Shown here: positions 1 through 14,002 of the stretch, piece by piece
Layout: each line of letters opens with the position of its first letter
Numbering within the stretch: the first letter of the stretch is position 1
NCBI RefSeq assembly: GCF_037975245.1
Contig: NC_092571.1
Location: forward strand, 5,106,001-5,170,000
Direction: 5' to 3'
Origin: Apostichopus japonicus
Taxonomy: Eukaryota; Echinodermata; Holothuroidea; Aspidochirotida; Stichopodidae
DNA length: 64,000 nucleotides
Translations under genes and position numbers: made by a program
The notes under the pieces: model-generated
What the model was told of the DNA's origin: nothing
The model's database searches: none
Seen by the model: the letters and a program-made list of their open reading frames with translations, nothing else

Positions 1-1637
1 ATGTACGGTACCGATCAATCGAATGTGCGGTACCGATCAATCGAATGTGCGGTACGGAGCAGTCGAATGTTCGATACCGATCAATCGAATGCTCCGTACC
101 GTACCGATCAATCGAATGTACGGTACCGATCAATCGAATGTGCGGTACCGATCAATTGAATGTGCGGTACCGATCAATCGAATGTGCGGTACCGATCAAT
201 CGAATGTGCGGTACCGATCAACTAATGTGCGATACCGAACAATCGAATGTTCGATACCGTACCGATCAATCGAATGTTCGATACCGATCAATCGAATGTG
301 CGGTACCGAACAATCGAATGTTCGGTACCGATCAATCGAATGTGCGGTACCGATCAATCGAATGTGCGCTACCGATCAATCGAATGTGCGGTACCGATCA
401 ACTAATGTGCGATACCGAACAATCGAATGTGCGGTATTGATCAATCGAATGTGCGGTACCGATCAATCGAATGTTCGGTACCGATCAATCGAATGTTCGT
501 TACTGATCAGTCGAATGTGCGGTACCGATCAATCGAATGTGCGGTACCGATCAACTAATGTGCGATACCGAACAATCGAATGTTCGGTACCGATCAATCG
601 AATGTGCGGTACCGATTAATCGAATGTGCGATATCTATCAATCGAATGTGCGATACCGATCAATCGAATGTGCGGTATTGATCAATCGAATGTTCGTACC
701 GATCAATCGAATGTTCGGTACCGATCAATCGAATGTGCGGTACCGATCAATCGAATGTGCGGTACCGATCAATCGAATTTTCGGTACCGATCAATCGAAT
801 GTTCGGTACCGATCAATGGAATGTTCGTTACTGATCAATCGAATGTGCGGTACCGATCAATCGAATGTGCGGTACCGATAACTAATGTGCGATACCGAAC
901 AATCGAATGTTCGGTACCGATCAATCGAATGTGCAGTACCGATTAATCGCCATGTGCGATACCTATCAATCGAATGTGCGGTATTGATCAATCGAATGTT
1001 CGGTACCGATCAATCGAATGTTCGGTCCCGATCAATGGAATGTGCGGTACCGATCAATAGAATGTTCGGTACCGATCAATCGAATGTTCGGTACCGATCA
1101 ATCGAATGTTCGGTACCGATCAATCGAATGTTCGGTACCGATCAATCGAATGTTCGGAACCGATCAATAGAATGTTCGGTACTGATCAATCGAATGTACG
1201 GTACCGATCAATGGAATGTGCGGTACCGATCAATCGAATGAGCGGTACCGATCAATCGAATGTTCGATGGCGATCAATCGAATGCTCCGTACCGTACCAA
1301 ACAATCGAATGTGCGGTACCGATCAATCGAATGTTCGGTACCGATTAATCGAATGTGCGGTACCGATCAATCGAATGTTCGGTACCGATCAATCGAATGT
1401 GAGGTACCGATCAATCGAATGTGCGGTACCGATCAAACGAATGTTCGGTATTGATCAATCGAATGTTCGGAACCGATCAATCAAATGTTCGATACCGATC
1501 AATCGAATGTGCGGTACCGATCAATCGAATGTGCGGTACCGATCAATCGAATGTGCGGTACCGATCAATCGAATGTGCGGTACCGATCAATCGAATGTAC
1601 GGTACCGATCAACTAATGTGCGATACCGAACAATCGA

Positions 1638-4600
1638 ATGTTCGATACCGTACCGATCAATCGAATGTTCGATACCGATCAATCGAATGTGCGGTACCGA
1701 ACAATCGAATGTTCGGTACCGATCAATCGAATGTGCGGTACCGATCAATCGAATGTGCGGTACCGATCAACTAATGTGCGACACCGAACAATCGAATGTG
1801 CGGTATTGATCAATCGAATGTGCGGTACCGATCAATCGAATGTTCGGTTCCCATCAATCGAATGTGCGGTACCGATCAATCGAATGTGCGGTACCGATCA
1901 ATCGAATTTTCGGTACCGATCAATCGAATGTTCGGTACCGATCAATCGAATGTTCGTTACTGATCAATCGAATGTGCGGTACCGATCAATCGAATGTGCG
2001 GTACCGATCAACTAATGTGCGATACCGAACAATCGAATGTTCGGTACCGATCAATCGAATGTGCAGTACCGATTAATCGAATGTGCGATATCTATCAATC
2101 CAATGTGCGATACCGATCAATCGAATGTGCGGTATTGATCAATCGAATGTTCGTAAGATCAATCGAATGTTCGGTACCGATCAATCGAATGTGCGGTACC
2201 GATCAATCGAATTTTCGGTACCGATCAATCGAATGTTCGGTACCGATCAATGGAATGTTCGTTACTGATCAATCGAATGTGCGGTACCGATCAATCGAAT
2301 GTGCGGTACCGATAACTAATGTGCGATACCGATCAATCGAATGTTCGGTACCGATCAATCGAATGTTCGGTACCGATCAATCGAATGTTCGGTACCGATC
2401 AATCGAATGTTCGGAACCGATCAATAGAATGTTCGGTACCGATCAATCGAATGTTCGGTACCGATCAATGGAATGTGCGGTACCGATCAATCGAATGAGC
2501 GGTACCGATCAATCGAATGTTCGATGCCGATCAATCGAATGTGCGGTACCGAACAATCGAATGTTCGGTACCTTACCAATCAATCGAATGTGCGGTACCG
2601 ATCAATCATATATGCGGTGCACATCAAACGAATGTGCGGTACCGATCAATCGAATGTTCGGTACCGATCAATCGAATGTGCGGTATTGATCAATCGAATG
2701 TTCGGTAATGATCAATCGAATGTGCGGTACCGATCAATCGAATGTTCGTTACCGATCAATCGAATGTGCGGTATCGATCAATCGAATGTTCGTTACCGAT
2801 CAGTCGAATGTGCGGTATTGATCAATCGAATGTGCGGTACCGATCAATCGAATGTGCGGTACCGATCAATCGAATGTGCGGTACCGATCAACTGATGTGC
2901 GATACCGAACAATCGAATGTTCGATACCGTACCGATCAATCGAATGTTCGATACCGATCAATCGAATGTTCGGTACCGATCAATCGAATGTTCGGTACCG
3001 ATCAATCTAATGTGCGGTACCGATCAATCGAATGTGCGGTACCGATCAATCGAATTTTCGGTACCGATCAATCGAATGTTCGGTACCGATCAATCGAATG
3101 TTCGTTACTGATCAATCGAATGTGCGGTACCGATCAATCGAATGTGCGGTACCGATCAACTAATGTGCGATACCGAACAATCGAATGTTCGGTACCGATC
3201 AATCGAATGTTCAGTACCGATTAATCGAATGTGCGATATCTATCAATCCAATGTGCGATACCGATCAATCGAATGTGCGGTATTGATCAATCGAATGTTC
3301 GTACCGATCAATCGAATGATCGGTACCGATCAATCGAATGTGCGGTACCGATCAATCGAATTTTCGGTACCGATCAATCGAATGTTCGGTACCGATCAAT
3401 GGAATGTTCGTTACTGATCAATCGAATGTGCGGTACCGATCAATCGAATGTGCGGTACCGATAACTAATGTGCGATACCGATCAATCGAATGTTTGGTAC
3501 CGATCAATCGAATGTTCGGTACCGATCAATCGAATGTTCGGTACCGATCAATCGAATGTTCGGAACCGATCAATAGAATGTTCGGTACCGATCAATCGAA
3601 TGTTCGGTACCGATCAATGGAATGTGCGGTACCGATCAATCGAATGAGCGGTACCGATCAATCGAATGTTCGATGCCGATCAATCGAATGTGCGGTACCG
3701 AACAATCGAATGTTCGGTACCTTACCAATCAATCGAATGTGCGGTACCGATCAATCATATATGCGGTACACATCAAACGAATGTGCGGTACCGATCAATC
3801 GAATGTTCGGTACCGATCAATCGAATGTACGGTATTGATCAATCGAATGTTCGGTATTGATCAATCGAATGTGCGGTACCGATCAATAGAATGTTCGTTA
3901 CCGATCAATCGAATGTGCGGTATCGATCAATCGAATGTTCGTTACCGATCAGTCGAATGTGCGGTATTGATCAATCGAATGTGCGGTACCGATCAATCGA
4001 ATGTGCGGTACCGATCAATCGAATGTGCGGTACCGATCAACTAATGTGCGATACCGAACAATCGAATGTTCGATACCGTACCGATCAATCGAATGTTCGA
4101 TACCGATCAATCGAATGTTCGGTACCGATCAATCGAATGTTCGGTACCAATCAATCGAATGTGCGGTACCGATCAATCGAATGTGCGGTACCGATCAACT
4201 AATGTGCGATACCGAACTATCGAATGTTCGATACCGTACCGATCAATCGAATGTTCGATACCGATCAATCGAATGTGCGGTACCGAACAATCGAATGTTC
4301 GGTACCGATCAATCGAATGTGCGGTACCGATCAATCGAATGTGCGGTACCGATCAACTAATGTGCGATACCGAACAATCGAATGTGCGGTATTGATCAAT
4401 CGAATGTTCGTACCGATCAATCGAATGTTCGGTACCGATCAATCGAATGTGCGGTACCGATCAATCGAATGTGCGGTACCGATCAATCGAATTTTCGGTA
4501 CCGATCAATCGAATGTTCGGTACCGATCAATCGAATGTTCGTTACTGTTCAATCGAATGTGCGGTACCGATCAATCGAATGTGCGGAACCGATCAACTAA

Positions 4601-5241
4601 TGTGCGATACCGAACAATCGAATGTTCGGTACCGATCAATCGAATGTGCAGTACCGATTAATCGAATGTGCGATATCTATCAATCGAATGTGCGGTATTG
4701 ATCAATCGAATGTTCGGTACCGATGAATCGAATGTTCGGTCCCGATCAATCGAATGTGCGGTACCGATCAATCGAATGTGCGGTACCGAACAATCGAATG
4801 TTCGGTACCTTACCAATGAATCGAATGTGCGGTACCGATCAATCATATATGCGGTACACATCAAACGAATGTGCGGTACCGATCAATCGAATTTTCGGTA
4901 CCGATCAATCGAATGTGCGGTATCGATCAATCGAATGTTCGTTACCGATCAATCGAATGTGCGGTATTGATCAATCGAATGTTCGGTACCGATCAATCGA
5001 ATGTTCGGTACCGATCAATCGAATGTGCGGTACCGATCAATCGAATGTTCGTTACCGATTAATCGAATGTGCGGTACCGATCAATCAAATGTTCGTTACC
5101 GATCAATCGAATGTGCGGTACCGATCAATCGAATGTGCGGTACCGATCAATCGAATGTGCGGTACCGATCAATCGAATGTGCGGTACCGATCAATCGAAT
5201 GTGCGGTACCGATCAACTAATGTGCGATACCGAACAATCGA
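1638..5241 (+). repeat. 3.6-kb higher-order repeat, left copy
   Basis: The order of rare monomer variants in this block is repeated about 3,605 bp downstream. For example, the GTGCAGTACC variant at 4646 reappears at 8251, and the ATATGCGG/ACACATCAAACG modules keep the same spacing. The offset is 3,604 bp at the left and becomes 3,605 after a 1-bp indel near 2155 (GTAAGATC here, GTAAGGATC in the partner). Edges are estimates because the flanking monomers are near-consensus. Confidence 0.7.
1994..4290 (+). repeat. 1,149-bp tandem sub-repeat inside the left 3.6-kb unit
   Basis: Two adjacent units of about 1,149 bp (near 1994-3141 and 3142-4290) carry the same variant order: GATATCTATCAATCC, TTCGTTACTGATC, CGGTACCGATAAC, GAATGAGCGG, GATGCCGATC, ACCTTACCAATC, CATATATGCGG. 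The first half was compared most closely; exact edges cannot be fixed by eye. Confidence 0.65.
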
Positions 5242-8200
5242 ATGTTCGATACCGTACCGATCAATCGAATGTTCGATACCGATCAATCGAATGTGCGGTA
5301 CCGAACAATCGAATGTTCGGTACCGATCAATCGAATGTGCGGTACCGATCAATCGAATGTGCGGTACCGATCAACTAATGTGCGACACCGAACAATCGAA
5401 TGTGCGGTATTGATCAATCGAATGTGCGGTACCGATCAATCGAATGTTCGGTACCCATCAATCGAATGTGCGGTACCGATCAATCGAATGTGCGGTACCG
5501 ATCAATCGAATTTTCGGTACCGATCAATCGAATGTTCGGTACCGATCAATCGAATGTTCGTTACTGATCAATCGAATGTGCGGTACCGATCAATCGAATG
5601 TGCGGTACCGATCAACTAATGTGCGATACCGAACAATCGAATGTTCGGTACCGATCAATCGAATGTGCAGTACCGATTAATCGAATGTGCGATATCTATC
5701 AATCCAATGTGCGATACCGATCAATCGAATGTGCGGTATTGATCAATCGAATGTTCGTAAGGATCAATCGAATGTTCGGTACCGATCAATCGAATGTGCG
5801 GTACCGATCAATTGAATTTTCGGTACCGATCAATCGAATGTTCGGTACCGATCAATGGAATGTTCGTTACTGATCAATCGAATGTGCGGTACCGATCAAT
5901 CGAATGTGCGGTACCGATAACTAATGTGCGATACCGATCAATCGAATGTTCGGTACCGATCAATCGAATGTTCGGTACCGATCAATCGAATGTTCGGTAC
6001 CGATCAATCGAATGTTCGGAACCGATCAATAGAATGTTCGGTACCGATCAATCGAATGTTCGGTACCGATCAATGGAATGTGCGGTACCGATCAATCGAA
6101 TGAGCGGTACCGATCAATCGAATGTTCGATGCCGATCAATCGAATGTGCGGTACCGAACAATCGAATGTTCGGTACCTTACCAATCAATCGAATGTGCGG
6201 TACCGATCAATCATATATGCGGTACACATCAAACGAATGTGCGGTACCGATCAATCGAATGTTCGGTACCGATCAATCGAATGTGCGGTATTGATCAATC
6301 GAATGTTCGGTATTGATCAATCGAATGTGCGGTACCGATCAATCGAATGTTCGTTACCGATCAATCGAATGTGCGGTATCGATCAATCGAATGTTCGTTA
6401 CCGATCAGTCGAATGTGCGGTATTGATCAATCGAATGTGCGGTACCGATCAATCGAATGTGCGGTACCGATCAATCGAATGTGCGGTACCGATCAACTAA
6501 TGTGCGATACCGAACAATCGAATGTTCGATACCGTACCGATCAATCGAATGTTCGATACCGATCAATCGAATGTTCGGTACCGATCAATCGAATGTTCGG
6601 TACCGATCAATCTAATGTGCGGTACCGATCAATCGAATGTGCGGTACCGATCAATCGAATTTTCGGTACCGATCAATCGAATGTTCGGTACCGATCAATC
6701 GAATGTTCGATACCGATCAATCGAATGTGCGGTACCGATCAATCGAATGTGCGGTACCGATCAACTAATGTGCGATACCGAACAATCGAATGTTCGGTAC
6801 CGATCAATCGAATGTGCAGTACCGATTAATCGAATGTGCGATATCTATCAATCCAATGTGCGATACCGATCAATCGAATGTGCGGTATTGATCAATCGAA
6901 TGTTCGTACCGATCAATCAAATGTTCGGTACCGATCAATCGAATGTGCGGTACCGATCAATCGAATTTTCGGTACCGATCAATCGAATGTTCGGTACCGA
7001 TCAATGGAATGTTCGTTACTGATCAATCGAATGTGCGGTACCGATCAATCGAATGTGCGGTACCGATAACTAATGTGCGATACCGATCAATCGAATGTTT
7101 GGTACCGATCAATCGAATGTTCGGTACCGATCAATCGAATGTTCGGTACCGATCAATCGAATGTTCGGAACCGATCAATCGAATATTCGGTACCGATCAA
7201 TCGAATGTTCGGTACCGATCAATGGAATGTGCGGTACCGATCAATCGAATGAGCGGTACCGATCAATCGAATGTTCGATGCCGATCAATCGAATGTGCGG
7301 TACCGAACAATCGAATGTTCGGTACCTTACCAATCAATCGAATGTGCGGTACCGATCAATCATATATGCGGTACACATCAAACGAATGTGCGGTACCGAT
7401 CAATCGAATGTTCGGTACCGATCAATCGAATGTGCGGTATTGATCAATCGAATGTTCGGTATTGATCAATCGAATGTGCGGTACCGATCAATAGAATGTT
7501 CGTTACCGATCAATCGAATGTGCGGTATCGATCAATCGAATGTTCGTTACCGATCAGTCGAATGTGCGGTATTGATCAATCGAATGTGCGGTACCGATCA
7601 ATCGAATGTGCGGTACCGATCAATCGAATGTGCGGTACCGATCAACTAATGTGCGATACCGAACAATCGAATGTTCGATACCGTACCGATCAATCGAATG
7701 TTCGATACCGATCAATCGAATGTTCGGTACCGATCAATCGAATGTTCGGTACCAATCAATCGAATGTGCGGTACCGATCAATCGAATGTGCGGTACCGAT
7801 CAACTAATGTGCGATACCGAACTATCGAATGTTCGATACCGTACCGATCAATCGAATGTTCGATACCGATCAATCGAATGTGCGGTACCGAACAATCGAA
7901 TGTTCGGTACCGATCAATCGAATGTGCGGTACCGATCAATCGAATGTGCGGTACCGATCAACTAATGTGCGATACCGAACAATCGAATGTGCGGTATTGA
8001 TCAATCGAATGTTCGTACCGATCAATCGAATGTTCGGTACCGATCAATCGAATGTGCGGTACCGATCAATCGAATGTGCGGTACCGATCAATCGAATTTT
8101 CGGTACCGATCAATCGAATGTTCGGTACCGATCAATCGAATGTTCGTTACTGTTCAATCGAATGTGCGGTACCGATCAATCGAATGTGCGGTACCGATCA

Positions 8201-8846
8201 ACTAATGTGCGATACCGAACAATAGAATGTTCGGTACCGATCAATCGAATGTGCAGTACCGATTAATCGAATATGCGATATCTATCAATCGAATGTGCGG
8301 TATTGATCAAACGAATGTTCGGTACCGATGAATCGAATGTTCGGTCCCGATCAATCGAATGTGCGGTACCGATCAATCGAATGTGCGGTACCGAACAATC
8401 GAATGTTCGGTACCTTACCAATGAATCGAATGTGCGGTACCGATCAATCATATATGCGGTACACATCAAACGAATGTGCGGTACCGATCAATCGAATGTT
8501 CGGTACCGATCAATCGAATGTGCGGTATCGATCAATCGAATGTTCGTTACCGATCAATCGAATGTGCGGTATTGATCAATCGAATGTTCGGTACCGATCA
8601 ATCGAATGTGCGGTACCGATCAATCGAATGTTCGTTACCGATCAATCGAATGTGCGGTACCGATCAATCAAATGTTCGTTACCGATCAATCGAATGTGCG
8701 GTACCGATCAATCGAATGTGCGGTACCGATCAATCGAATGTGCGGTACCGATCAACTAATGTGCGATACCGAACAATCGAATGTTCGGTACCGATCAATC
8801 GAATGTGCGGTACCGATCAATCGAATGTACGGTACCGATCAATCGA
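5242..8846 (+). repeat. 3.6-kb higher-order repeat, right copy
   Basis: Direct continuation of the preceding block, with the same succession of variant monomers. Near its right end one monomer is missing relative to the left copy: the CAATCAAATG variant lies at 5081 and about 8666, 3,585 apart. A third, incomplete copy seems to begin near 8956, where the same GATACCGTACCGATC module starts again, but it soon diverges. Confidence 0.7.
5598..7895 (+). repeat. 1,149-bp tandem sub-repeat inside the right 3.6-kb unit
   Basis: This is the counterpart of the 1994-4290 pair, shifted by about 3,605 bp, and again holds two adjacent units of about 1,149 bp. Because both large copies contain the pair, the 1,149-bp duplication most simply came before the 3.6-kb duplication. 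Confidence 0.65.
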
Positions 8847-9622
8847 ATATGCGGTACCGATCAATCGAATGTGCGGTACCGATCAATCGAATGTGCGGTA
8901 CCGATCAATCGAATGTGCGGTACCGATCAACTAATGTGCGATACCGAACAATCGAATGTTCGATACCGTACCGATCAATCGAATGTTCGATACCGATCAA
9001 TCGAATGTGCGGTACCGAACAATTGAATGTTCGGTACCGATCAATCGAATGTGCGGTACCGATCAATCGAATGTGCGGTACCGATCAACTAATGTGCGAT
9101 ACCGATCAACTAATGTGCGATACCGAACAATCGAATGTACGGTATTGATCAATCGAATGTTCGTACCGATCAATCGAATGTTCGGTACCGATCAATCGAA
9201 TGTGCGGTACCGATCAATCGAATGTGCGGTACCGATCAATCGAATTTTCGGTACCGATCAATCGAATGTTCGGTACCGATCAATCGAATATTCGTTACTG
9301 ATCAATCGAATGTGCGGTACCGATCAATCGAATGTGCGGTACCGATCAACTAATGTGCGATACCGAACAATCGAATGTTCGGTACCGATCAATCGAATGT
9401 GCAGTACCGATTAATCGAATGTGCGATATCTATCAATCGAATGTGCGGTATTGATCAATCGAATGTTCGGTACCGATGAATCGAATGTGCGGTACCGAAC
9501 AATCGAATGTTCGGAACCTTACCAATGAATCGAATGTGCGGTACCGATCAATCATATATGCGGTACACATCAAACGAATGTGCGGTACCGATCAATCGAA
9601 TGTTCGGTACCGATCAATCGAA

Positions 9623-9638
9623 TGTTCGGTACCGAACA
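9623..9638. repeat. 16-bp perfect palindrome created by two monomer variants (one of a family)
   Basis: TGTTCGGTACCGAACA reads the same on both strands. It forms wherever a TGTTCGG half meets a CCGAACAATCG half. Other copies that I located are 10471-10486, 25955-25970, 29305-29320, 32771-32786 and 36459-36474. The consensus monomer has only the 6-bp GGTACC palindrome, and TGTTC-type monomers have the 10-bp TCGGTACCGA. Confidence 0.85.
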
Positions 9639-12600
9639 ATCGAATGTTCGGTACCGATCAATCGCATGTGCGGTACCGATCAATCGAATGTGCGGTATCG
9701 ATCAACTAATGTGCGATACCGAACAATCGAATGTGCGGTATTGATCAATCGAATGTTCGTACCGATCAATCGAATGTTCGGTACCGATCAATCGAATGTG
9801 CGGTACCGATCAATCGAATGTGCGGTACCGATCAATCGAATTTTCGGTACCGATCAATCGAATGTTCGGTACCGATCAATCGAATGTTCGTTACTGATCA
9901 ATCGAATGTGCGGTACCGATCAATCGAATGTGCGGTACCGATCAACTAATGTGCGATACCGAACAATCGAATGTTCGGTACCGATCAATCGAATGTGCCG
10001 TACTGTGCGGTATTGATCAATCGAATGTTCGGTACCGATCAATCGAATGTGCGGTACCGATTAATAGAATGTTCGGTACCGATCAATCGAATGTGCGGTA
10101 CCGAACAATCGAATGTGCGGTACCGATCAAACGAATGTGCGGTATTGATCAATCGAATGTTCGGAACCGATCAATCGAATGTTCGATACCGATCAATCGA
10201 ATGTGCGGTACCGAACAATCGAATGTGCGGTACCGATCAATCGAATGTGCGGTACCGATCAATCGAATGTACGGTACCGATCAATCGAATGTGCGGTACC
10301 GATCAATCGAATGTGCGGTACGGAGCAGTCGAATGTTCGATACCGATCAATCGAATGTTCGATACCGTACCGAACAATCGAATGTGCGGTACCGATCAAT
10401 CGAATGTTCGGTACCGATCAATCGAATGTGCGGTACCGATCAATCGAATGTGAGGTACCGATCAATCGAATGTTCGGTACCGAACAATCGAATGTGCGGT
10501 ACCGATCAAACGAATGTGCGGTATTGATCAATCGAATGTTCGGAACCGATCAATCAAATGTTCGATACCGATCAATCGAATGTGCGGTACCGAACAATCG
10601 AATGTGCGGTACCGATCAATCGAATGTGCGGTACCGATCAATCGAATGTGCGGTACCGATCAACTAATGTGCGATACCGAACAATCGAATGTTCGGTACC
10701 GATTAATCGAATGTGCGATATCTATCAATCGAATGTGCGGTACCGATCAATCGAATGTGCGGTACCGAACAATCGAATGTTCGGTACCTTACCAATGAAT
10801 CGAATGTGCGGTACCGATCAATCATATATGCGGTACACATCAAACGAATGTGCGGTACCGATCAATCGAATGTTCGGTACCGATCAATCGAATGTGCGGT
10901 ACCGATCAATCGAATGTGCGGTATTGATCAATCGAATGTTCGGTATTGATCAATCGAATGTGCGGTATCGATCAATCGAATGTTCGTTACCGATCAATCG
11001 AATGTGCGGTATTGATCAATCGAATGTGCGGTACCGAACAATCGAATGTTCGGTACCTTACCAATGAATCGAATGTGCGGTACCGATTAATCGAACATGC
11101 GGTACCGATCAATCGAATGTGCGGTACCGATCAATCGAATTTGCGGTACCGATCAATCGAATGTGCGGTACCGATCAATCGAATTTTCGGTACCGATCAA
11201 TCGAATGTTCGGTACCGATCAATGGAATGTTCGTTACTGATCAATCGAATGTGCGGTACCGATCAATCGAATGTGCGGTACCGATCAACTAATGTGCGAT
11301 ACCGAACAATCGAATGTTCGGTACCGATCAATCGAATGTGCAGTACCGATTAATCGAATGTGCGATATCTATCAATCGAATGTGCGGTATTGATCAATCG
11401 AATGTTCGGTAACGATCAATCGAATGTTCGGTCCCGATCAATCGAATGTGCGGTACCGATCAATCGAATGTGCGGTACCGAACAATCGAATGTTCGGTAC
11501 CTTACCAATGAATCGAATGTGCGGTACCGATCAATCATATATGCGGTACACATCAAACGAATGTGCGGTACCGATCAATCGAATGTGCGGTACCGATCAA
11601 TCGAATGTGCGGTACCGATCAACTAATAAGCGATACCGAACAATCGAATGTTCGATACCGTACCGATCAATCGAATGTTCGATACCGATCAATCGAATGT
11701 GCGGTGCCGAACAATCGAATGTTCGGTACCGATCAATCGAATGTGCGGTAGCGATCAATCGAATGTGCGGTACCGATCAATCGAATGTGCGGTACCGATC
11801 AATCGAATTTTCGGTACCGATCAATCGAATGTTCGGTACCGATCAATCGAATGTTCGTTACTGATCAATCGAATGTGCGGTACCGATCAATCGAATGTGC
11901 GGTACCGAACAACTAATGTGCGGTACCGAATAATCGAATGTTCGGTACCTTACCAATGAATCGAATGTGCGGTACCGATCAATCATATATGCGGTACACA
12001 TCAAACGAATGTGCGGTAGCGATCAATCGAATGTTCGTTACCGATCAATCGAATGTGCGGTACCGATCAATCGAATGTTCGGTACCGATCAATCGAATGT
12101 GCGGTATTGATCAATCGAATGTTCGGTACCGATCAATCGAATGTTCGGTACCGATCAATCGAATGTGCGGTACCGATCAATCGAATGTGCGGTACCGATG
12201 AATCGAATGTGCGGTACCGATCAATCGAATGTTCGTTACCGATCAATCGAATGTGCGGTACCGATCAATCGAATGTGCGGTACCGATCAATCGAATGTGC
12301 GGTACCGATCAACTAATGTGCGATACCGAACAATCGAATGTTCGGTACCGATCAATCGAATGTGCCGTACTGATTAATCGAATGTGCGATACCTATCAAT
12401 CGAATGTGCGGTACCGATTAATCGAATGTTCGGTACCGATCAATCGAATGTGCGGTACCGATCAAACGAATGTGCGGTATTGATCAATCGATTGTTCGGA
12501 ACCGATCAATCGAATGTTCGATAACGATCAATCGAAAGTGCGGTACCGAACAATCGAATGTGCGGTACCGATCAATCGAATGTGCGGTACCGATCAATCG

Positions 12601-14002
12601 AATGTGCGGTACCGATCAATCGAATGTGCGGTACGGAGCAGTCGAATGTTCGATACCGATCAATCGAATGTTCGGTACCGATCAATCGAATGTGCAGTAC
12701 CGATTAATCGAATGTGCGATATCTATCAATCGAATGTGCGGTATTGATCAATCGAATGTTCGGTACCGATCAATCGAATGTTCGGTCCCGATCAATCGAA
12801 TGTGCGGTACCGATCAATCGAATGTGCGGTACCGAACAATCGAATGTTCGGTACCTTACCAATGAATCGAATGTGCGGTACCGATCAATCATATATGCGG
12901 TACACATCAAACGAATGTGCGGTACCGATCAATCGAATGTTCGGTACCGATCAATCGAATATGCGGTACCGATCAATCGAATGTTCGGTACCGATCAATC
13001 GAATGTGCGGTACCGATCAATCGAATGTGCGGTACCGATCAATCGAATGTGCGGTACCGATCAATCGAATGTTCGTTACCGATCAATCGAATGTGCGGTA
13101 CCGATCAATCGAATGTGCGGTACCGATCAATCGAATGTGCGGTACCGATCAACTAATGTGCGATACCGAACAATCGAATGTTCGGTACCGATCAATCGAA
13201 TGTGCCGTACTGATTAATCGAATGTGCGATACCTATCAATCGAATGTGCCGTACTGATTAATCGAATGTGCGATACCTATCAATCGAATGTGCGGTACCG
13301 ATCAATAGAATGTTCGGTACCGATCAATCGAATGTTCGGTACCGATCAATCGAATGTTAGGTACCGATCAATCGAATGTTCGGTACCGATCAATCGAATG
13401 TTCGGTACCTTACCAATGAATCGAATGTGCGGTACCGATCAATCATATATGCGGTACACATCAAACGAATGTGCGGTACCGATCAATCGAATGTTCGGTA
13501 CCGATCAACCGAATGTGCGCTACCGATCAATCGAATGTTCGGTACCGATCAATCGAATGTGCGGTACCGATCAATCGAATGTGCGGTACCGAACAATCGA
13601 ATGTGCGGTACCGATCAATCGAATGTTCGTTACCGATCAATCGAATGTGCGGTACCGATCAATCGAATGTGCGGTACCGATCAACTAATGTGCGATACCG
13701 AACAATCGAATGTTCGGTACCGATCAATCGAATGTGCCGTACTGATTAATCGAATGTGCGATACCTATCAATCGAATGAACGGTATTGATCAATCGAATG
13801 TTCGGTACCGATCAATCGAATGTGCGGTACCGATCAATCGAATGTGCGGTACCGATCAATCGAATGTGCGGTACCGATCAATCGAATGTTCGTTACCGAT
13901 CAATCGAATGTTCGGTACCGATCAATCGAATGTTCGGTACCTTACCAATGAATCGAATGTGCGGTACCGATCAATCATATATGCGGTACACATCAAACGA
14001 AT

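Noticed and set aside
4658-4864. Reverse-strand open frames (MMCTAYMIDRYRTFD type, also near 8263, 15601, 19272, 26682, 29988)
   Set aside because: They occur where the GATATCTATC/ACACATC module happens to remove reverse-strand stops. They are short, repeated with the block, and look like noise.
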